Of a stretch of DNA of 8,731 bases, positions 5,660 through 8,731 are shown in pieces. The stretch comes from Chloroflexota bacterium (GTDB taxonomy: Bacteria > Chloroflexota > Anaerolineae > JAADDB01). Both the position numbers and the translations under genes were made by a program. The DNA lies in contig JAADDB010000144.1 of the NCBI GenBank assembly GCA_013154135.1, positions 1 through 8,731 on the forward strand, in the 5' to 3' direction. The number at the start of each line of letters is the position of its first letter. Position 1 is the first letter of the stretch. Under the pieces are notes generated by a model. It searched no databases and was not told the DNA's origin. It was given only the letters and a program-made list of their open reading frames with translations.

Positions 5660-6748
5660 GTGGAAGAGATCTTGTTATCCCGCTTGAACACCTTACGCAC
5701 ACGAATGGACGAAGCCGGGCTCCAGGGGATGGTCATCCTCAACGAAGCCAACCGGCGGTACCTGAGCGGGTTTACGGGCAGCACCGGTTGGTTGGTCATC
5801 ACCCCCGACCGAGCCCTCCTGGTAACCGACGGTCGCTACTGGGAACGAGCGCAGCGGGAAGCCCCCCACTTCGAGCTGGTCCCGGTCCGCACACGCTACG
5901 ACGTCACCCTCCGAATGGTCTTCGCGGATCTCCACGGCGACGTGGGCTTCGAGGCCCAAACCATCACCGTCCACCAGTTTGAGCAGTTCCTCCGGCCGGT
6001 GGTGGGGGTCTCGTGGAAGGCCGCGGACGAACTGCCCGCCCAATTGCGGGAGGTGAAGGACGCACAGGAGATGGAGCACATCCGCCGGGCCGCGGCCATC
6101 ACCGACGCGGCTGTGGCCCAGCTCCCCCACATCCTGCGACCGGGCATCACAGAAAGGGAAACAGCCTGGGAGTTGGAGAAGTTCATGCGTGAGCAGGGCG
6201 CCGAGGGCTTGGCTTTCCCCATTATCGTCGCGTTCGGGGAGAACAGCGCTCTTCCCCACGCGGAACCCGAGGACCGGGCGCTCCAGGAGAACATGGCCGT
6301 CTGCGTGGACTTGGGAGCCCGGGTTTCAGGGTACTGTGCGGATCTCACCCGTTCCTTCTGGTACGGACCGGACCCGGAGCCGGACTACGTGCGCGCGTGG
6401 ACATTCGTCCGCCGGGCCTTGGTCGCCGCCCTCATGGGATTGCAACCGGGGAATCCAGCTCGGTTGGTGGACGCGCTGGCTCGGGATATGTTGAAAGTTG
6501 GAGGATACGGGGATGACGCGTTCCGTCACAGTGTGGGCCATGGCGTGGGGTTGGACATCCACGAAAGGCCGGCCCTGAGCCGTTTCAGCGATCATGTACT
6601 GCGCGCGGGCATGGTGGTGACCGTGGAACCGGGGGTGTACCTCGCGCACCGCTGGGGTATCCGATTAGAAGAATTGGCCGTTTTGTGGGATAATGGGCCT
6701 GAAATTATCAGCCGGGCGCCCATGTCCATGATCTTCCCTGCACCTTAA
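5660..6748 (+). CDS. M24 family metallopeptidase, Xaa-Pro aminopeptidase/dipeptidase type
   Basis: Cytosolic dinuclear-metal peptidase of the pita-bread fold that removes an N-terminal residue before proline or splits Xaa-Pro dipeptides. The 362 residues comprise a creatinase-like N-terminal domain (about 8-130) and a catalytic domain (about 138-360). The five metal ligands are visible: Asp217 (VDLGA), Asp228 (ADLTRSF), His294 (SVGHGVGLDIHE), Glu323 (VEPGVYL) and Glu337 (IRLEE). His200 (ALPHAEP) and His301 are the usual substrate and proton-relay histidines. The start is GTG at 5660, supported by GGAGG at 5648-5652 with about 7 bases of spacing. It begins 15 bases after the xerC stop, so the two are probably co-transcribed. 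There is no signal peptide. PepP-like and PepQ-like specificity cannot be separated by eye. The stop codon TAA lies in an 8-bp direct repeat flanking the MITE-like element. Confidence 0.93.
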   Translation: MEEILLSRLNTLRTRMDEAGLQGMVILNEANRRYLSGFTGSTGWLVITPDRALLVTDGRYWERAQREAPHFELVPVRTRYDVTLRMVFADLHGDVGFEAQTITVHQFEQFLRPVVGVSWKAADELPAQLREVKDAQEMEHIRRAAAITDAAVAQLPHILRPGITERETAWELEKFMREQGAEGLAFPIIVAFGENSALPHAEPEDRALQENMAVCVDLGARVSGYCADLTRSFWYGPDPEPDYVRAWTFVRRALVAALMGLQPGNPARLVDALARDMLKVGGYGDDAFRHSVGHGVGLDIHERPALSRFSDHVLRAGMVVTVEPGVYLAHRWGIRLEELAVLWDNGPEIISRAPMSMIFPAP

Positions 6749-6755
6749 ACGGACG

Positions 6756-6906
6756 GGACTTTGGACAAACGACTCTGGCCGGCACCCGCCACAGCACTCT
6801 TCTGGCACGGGGCGAGAACGTGGGGAGCCTGCCGAGGGGCGGATCCGTCCGCGACCCAGGTGTTGCTGAATCTTGTTTTTCAGCCAGGGATGTTTGTCCA
6901 AAGTCC
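6756..6906. mobile_element. MITE-like 151-bp element with terminal inverted repeats
   Basis: The ends are perfect 15-bp inverted repeats: GGACTTTGGACAAAC at 6756-6770 and its complement at 6892-6906. Weaker pairing continues inward (GACTCTGG at 6771-6778 against CCAGGGAT at 6884-6891). The 8-bp sequence TAAACGGA occurs on both sides, at 6746-6753 and 6909-6916, each 2 bases from the terminal repeat, and resembles a target-site duplication. There is no transposase frame inside, so movement would depend on an enzyme encoded elsewhere. The interior (6775-6853) matches 8540-8617 on the opposite strand and includes a small GCGGA/TCCGC hairpin; another small hairpin (GCTGAA/TTCAGC) lies at 6865-6884. 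It directly follows the peptidase stop codon. Confidence 0.55.
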
Positions 6907-6932
6907 AATAAACGGAAGACCTGAGAAACCTA

Positions 6933-6959
6933 TTTTGGGTGGCGGGCTTCGCCCCAAAA
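6933..6959. repeat. Imperfect hairpin after the MITE-like element
   Basis: TTTTGGG (6933-6939) pairs with CCCAAAA (6953-6959) around a GC-rich middle that contains GGGC-TTC-GCCC. The same GGGC/GCCC core with a 3-base loop sits at the tip of the long hairpin at 8597-8649. There is no T run on the plus strand after it. It could end transcription weakly or be a remnant of another palindromic repeat. Confidence 0.35.
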
Positions 6960-6967
6960 CACCCATC

Positions 6968-7026
6968 TTGACGTCCCGGTCCAACATCCATACCGTTCAT
7001 GTGAACCCGTCACAGTCACCGTCACA
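6968..7026 (+). promoter_or_regulatory. Candidate promoter/operator region before the two-membrane-segment protein
   Basis: TTGACG (6968-6973) matches a -35 box at 5/6, with a poor -10 (TACCGT, 6991-6996) at 17 bp. A perfect inverted repeat GTTCA-TG-TGAAC lies at 6995-7006, overlapping the would-be -10. Three hexamers GTCACA, GTCACC, GTCACA follow at 7009-7026. This arrangement would suit a repressor site over the promoter, but each element is short and no regulator is encoded nearby. Confidence 0.3.
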
Positions 7027-7063
7027 GCAGCACCCCATGAGGGGGCGGGAAGGAGGTCGCCTT

Positions 7064-8308
7064 ATGCAATCCATCTTGCGAGAACGGTTATTCCTCTTCG
7101 GACTCGTTGTGGGCTTAATTGTAGGACTCCTCATCGGCTGGGTTATCTGGCCGGTCCACTACACCAACGCGTACCCCGCGGACTTACGGCATTCGGACAA
7201 AGTCGACTACATCCTCCTCATCTCCCGGGAATTTCAACGCACAGGGGATTGGGAAGCTCTCCAACGCCGGTTGAGCACGTTCCCCAAGGACACATTGCCC
7301 GATCTGTTCGTGGAAGCCCGGAAGAAGTACGCGGGTCAAACCGAGTACACCGATGCCCTGGACACCACGTGGAAGTTCATCCAGGAACACGGAAATCTCT
7401 CAACCAAGACGGAAACCGGTCCCCAGACCCAGCCCTCTGCTCCCGGGCAGCCGGAGACGAAGAAACAAGGAGGGCACAAGTGGCTCTACATTTTGGGGCT
7501 CTTGCTGGCCTTAGCCGTCATCGGCCTGGCCCTGTACCGACTATATCAGTGGATGAACATGGAAAAGGACTCCTATCCCCAACCCATGAGCCGAAACTTG
7601 GAGACGGAGTCCTACCCCCCGCCGGAACCCGCCCCGTGGCATTCACCTGTCTCTTCCCCTGTTGAGGAAGAAGCATTAGTGGTGGAGGAAGAAGAGGAGG
7701 AGGATGAGGAACCCCCTTTTGAAGTGGAAGAAAGGGGGGAACCGGTGTCGGTGGCTCCGGAACACCGGCCGGAAACCATCCCCACGGATGGGAAACCTCC
7801 CGCGGTGGATACGAGCTTCCAACCGCCAGAAGCTCCCTCCCTCCGCTTGGTGGAGACTTTCTACCCCGTCTTCATGCTCGAAGCCCAACAGGAACAGGCT
7901 TTTGATGTGGCCTATACCATTTATGAAACCTTGCCGGACGGGAGTGAGGAGAACTTGGGGGAGTGTGGCCTGTCGGAAGCGGAATCCTACCAGGGGCAAG
8001 TGGGCCGTCCTACGGTGATGGAGGTCTGGCTGTTCGACAAACACGACCCGGTCTCCCCTGTGCAGGCCTTCATTCTCAGCCCTCGCGCGTACGCCCAGGC
8101 GGACATCCGCCAAAAATATGAGGCCAAGGGGAAGGTGATCCAGGCCAAACCGAGTGCCACCATCCGGCTACGAACGTATGCCCTCTACTTGGAGGCGGAG
8201 ATCAAGGACGTGGCCTTTGCCCAGCTGGGGCAGGAGGATGAAGTCTTCAACAAATTGGCCCTGGAAATGAAAGTCTACCGCCAGATTTCCCCTCAGAAGC
8301 GTGGGTAA
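7064..8308 (+). CDS. Two-membrane-segment protein of unknown function with acidic linker
   Basis: The 414-residue protein has no recognised enzymatic motif. Membrane segment 1 is at about 10-29 (LFGLVVGLIVGLLIGWVIWP). Residues 30-110 form a helical region (YPADLRHSDKVDYI..., then GDWEALQRRLSTF) of the kind I associate with Anaerolineae membrane proteins. Residues 112-138 are a polar linker and segment 2 is at about 140-160 (WLYILGLLLALAVIGLALYRL). Then come a Pro-rich stretch (170-200), a run of Glu/Asp at 201-216 and a folded-looking C-terminal domain (about 258-406, from LRLVETFYPVFML). With segment 1 leading out and segment 2 back, the 80-residue middle would be outside and the acidic C-terminal half in the cytoplasm; this topology is inferred. 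ATG 7064 has AGGAGG at 7051-7056 and begins directly before segment 1. The frame is open upstream to 6761, but that part is the MITE-like element. No function is proposed. Confidence 0.85.
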   Translation: MQSILRERLFLFGLVVGLIVGLLIGWVIWPVHYTNAYPADLRHSDKVDYILLISREFQRTGDWEALQRRLSTFPKDTLPDLFVEARKKYAGQTEYTDALDTTWKFIQEHGNLSTKTETGPQTQPSAPGQPETKKQGGHKWLYILGLLLALAVIGLALYRLYQWMNMEKDSYPQPMSRNLETESYPPPEPAPWHSPVSSPVEEEALVVEEEEEEDEEPPFEVEERGEPVSVAPEHRPETIPTDGKPPAVDTSFQPPEAPSLRLVETFYPVFMLEAQQEQAFDVAYTIYETLPDGSEENLGECGLSEAESYQGQVGRPTVMEVWLFDKHDPVSPVQAFILSPRAYAQADIRQKYEAKGKVIQAKPSATIRLRTYALYLEAEIKDVAFAQLGQEDEVFNKLALEMKVYRQISPQKRG

Positions 8309-8346
8309 GGGACAGGCTTGGGGTAGGCGAGTTTGACGCTTGTGCG

Positions 8347-8385
8347 GTGCGGGGCGAGCTGGATCTGTCCTTCGTCGCCCCGCAC
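8347..8385. other. GC-rich hairpin downstream of the two-membrane-segment gene
   Basis: GTGCGGGGCGA (8347-8357) and TCGCCCCGCAC (8375-8385) form a perfect 11-bp stem with a 17-base loop, about 40 bases after the stop codon. No T run follows, so it is a weak candidate as an intrinsic terminator. Its right arm is part of repeat copy C. Confidence 0.4.
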
Positions 8386-8442
8386 TAAGCGGGCGCACTG
8401 CCCTGTGCCCCTACCGTCCATGAACGGCGATGGATGGTCATG
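8361..8442 (-). repeat. Dispersed intergenic repeat, copy C (inverted)
   Basis: Read on the minus strand it gives CATGACCATCCATCGCCGTT, then CATGGACGGTAGGGGCAC, then GTGCGCCCGCTTAGTGCGGG and GCGACGAAGGACAG. This matches copy A (4419-4499) along most of its length and copy B (4603-4656) over its first two thirds. It lies in the gene-free right end, about 3.9 kb from the other copies and in the opposite orientation. Confidence 0.7.
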
Positions 8443-8539
8443 TCCGACCGCTCCCCGGGCCAATTTGCAAAGTCCCCTCCGGGGCGCGTGGTGGTCCCCC
8501 GGCCAACGTATTCTCCGCTGTTCTCAGTCGAATCTTGGC

Positions 8540-8617
8540 GGCGGACGGGTCCGCACCTCGGTTGGATTCCGACGTTCTCGCCCCGTGCATAGAAATTGTT
8601 TTTGGTGGGTGCTGGCC
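8540..8617 (-). repeat. Inverted copy of the MITE-like element core
   Basis: On the minus strand it reads GGCCAGCACCCACC, then GCACGGGGCGAGAACGT (identical to 6805-6821), then CCGAGGTGCGGACCCGTCCGC, aligning with 6777-6852 inside the MITE-like element. Clear terminal inverted repeats like those at 6756-6906 are not seen around it. It contains the hairpin GCGGAC-GG-GTCCGC, parallel to the one in the first copy. Its outer end overlaps the left arm of the long hairpin. Confidence 0.65.
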
Positions 8618-8652
8618 GGGCGAAGCCCGGCCAGCACCCACCAAAAACAGTT
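8594..8652. repeat. Very stable long hairpin (25-bp perfect stem, 3-base loop)
   Basis: The arms 8597-8621 and 8625-8649 are perfectly complementary over 25 bp around the loop GAA; a T/G wobble and two more pairs extend it to 28 bp (8594-8652). The stem holds GGTGGGTGCTGGCCGGGC with T5 and A5 at the outer ends. The order is T run, GC stem, A run, so it is not a standard terminator on either strand, although a T run lies inside each outer arm. The left arm belongs to the repeat core at 8540-8617, and the right arm is its exact inverted duplicate. Confidence 0.85.
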
Positions 8653-8731
8653 CGCCAGGGGAAAAATCGACTCAAAGCCCCCCGGCCCCTTGAGCGCGGA
8701 CGGCCCTGTGCCTGGCCTCTGTAGGGGCGGG
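8653..8731. other. Gene-free right end
   Basis: I see no coding frame with family features and no RNA gene here. The final bases (CGGCCCTGTGCC ... TGTAGGGGCGGG) resemble the GTAGGGGC...GTGCGCC part of the repeat copies and may begin another unit beyond the window, but the match is too short to claim. Confidence 0.3.

Noticed and set aside
6761..7063. 101-residue N-terminal extension of the two-membrane-segment protein
   Set aside because: This stretch is the MITE-like element and hairpin sequence; a strong AGGAGG precedes the ATG at 7064.
8463..8476. Terminal repeat of a second MITE-like copy (CAAAGTCCC)
   Set aside because: Only about 8-9 bases match the 6756-6770 terminus, and the orientation relative to the core differs from the first copy.
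8385..8693. Small frames on both strands in the right-end intergenic region
   Set aside because: They run through inverted repeats and a 25-bp hairpin, have no ribosome sites and no recognisable protein features.

Overview
The window looks like chromosomal DNA of a GC-rich bacterium, most probably a Chloroflexota member of the Anaerolineae or a related class. This is an inference from four things: the two-membrane-segment protein at 7064-8308, whose N-terminal half resembles a family I associate with Anaerolineae; a sortase on a Pro/Thr linker next to an Sdr-like surface protein; 7-bp arrays of the TAACGAG/TAACGAT type; and many short palindromic intergenic repeats. I see no phage, CRISPR, rRNA or tRNA feature.

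Layout. Bases 1-1909 carry, on the minus strand, the first 636 codons of a large secreted protein. It has a signal peptide, an SdrD B-like domain, a DUF11-like domain, a GEVED-type domain interrupted by a beta-rich insert, and a second B-like domain running off the window edge. An AT-rich divergent promoter region (1910-2189) separates it from a plus-strand pair: an FAD-dependent geranylgeranyl-reductase-family enzyme (2190-3410) and a sortase (3416-4201), 5 bases apart. The secreted protein and the sortase could be substrate and enzyme, but the C-terminal sorting signal is outside the window.

Bases 4189-4680 are a repeat-rich intergenic module. It holds heptamer arrays in opposing orientations, a terminator-like hairpin, a second GC hairpin, two direct copies of a longer repeat and a 16-bp perfect palindrome. 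Next comes a tight two-gene operon: a XerC/XerD tyrosine recombinase (4703-5644) and an M24 Xaa-Pro-type peptidase (5660-6748). A 151-bp MITE-like element with terminal inverted repeats and flanking 8-bp direct repeats follows the peptidase stop codon. After a possible promoter/operator region comes a two-membrane-segment protein of unknown function (7064-8308).

The right end (8309-8731) has no gene. It holds an inverted copy of the repeat seen upstream of xerC, an inverted copy of the core of the MITE-like element, and a very stable 25-bp perfect hairpin.

No complete new multi-gene system is evident. The less ordinary content is the interrupted GEVED domain beside a sortase locus and the dense network of related intergenic repeats, some of which overlap gene ends.
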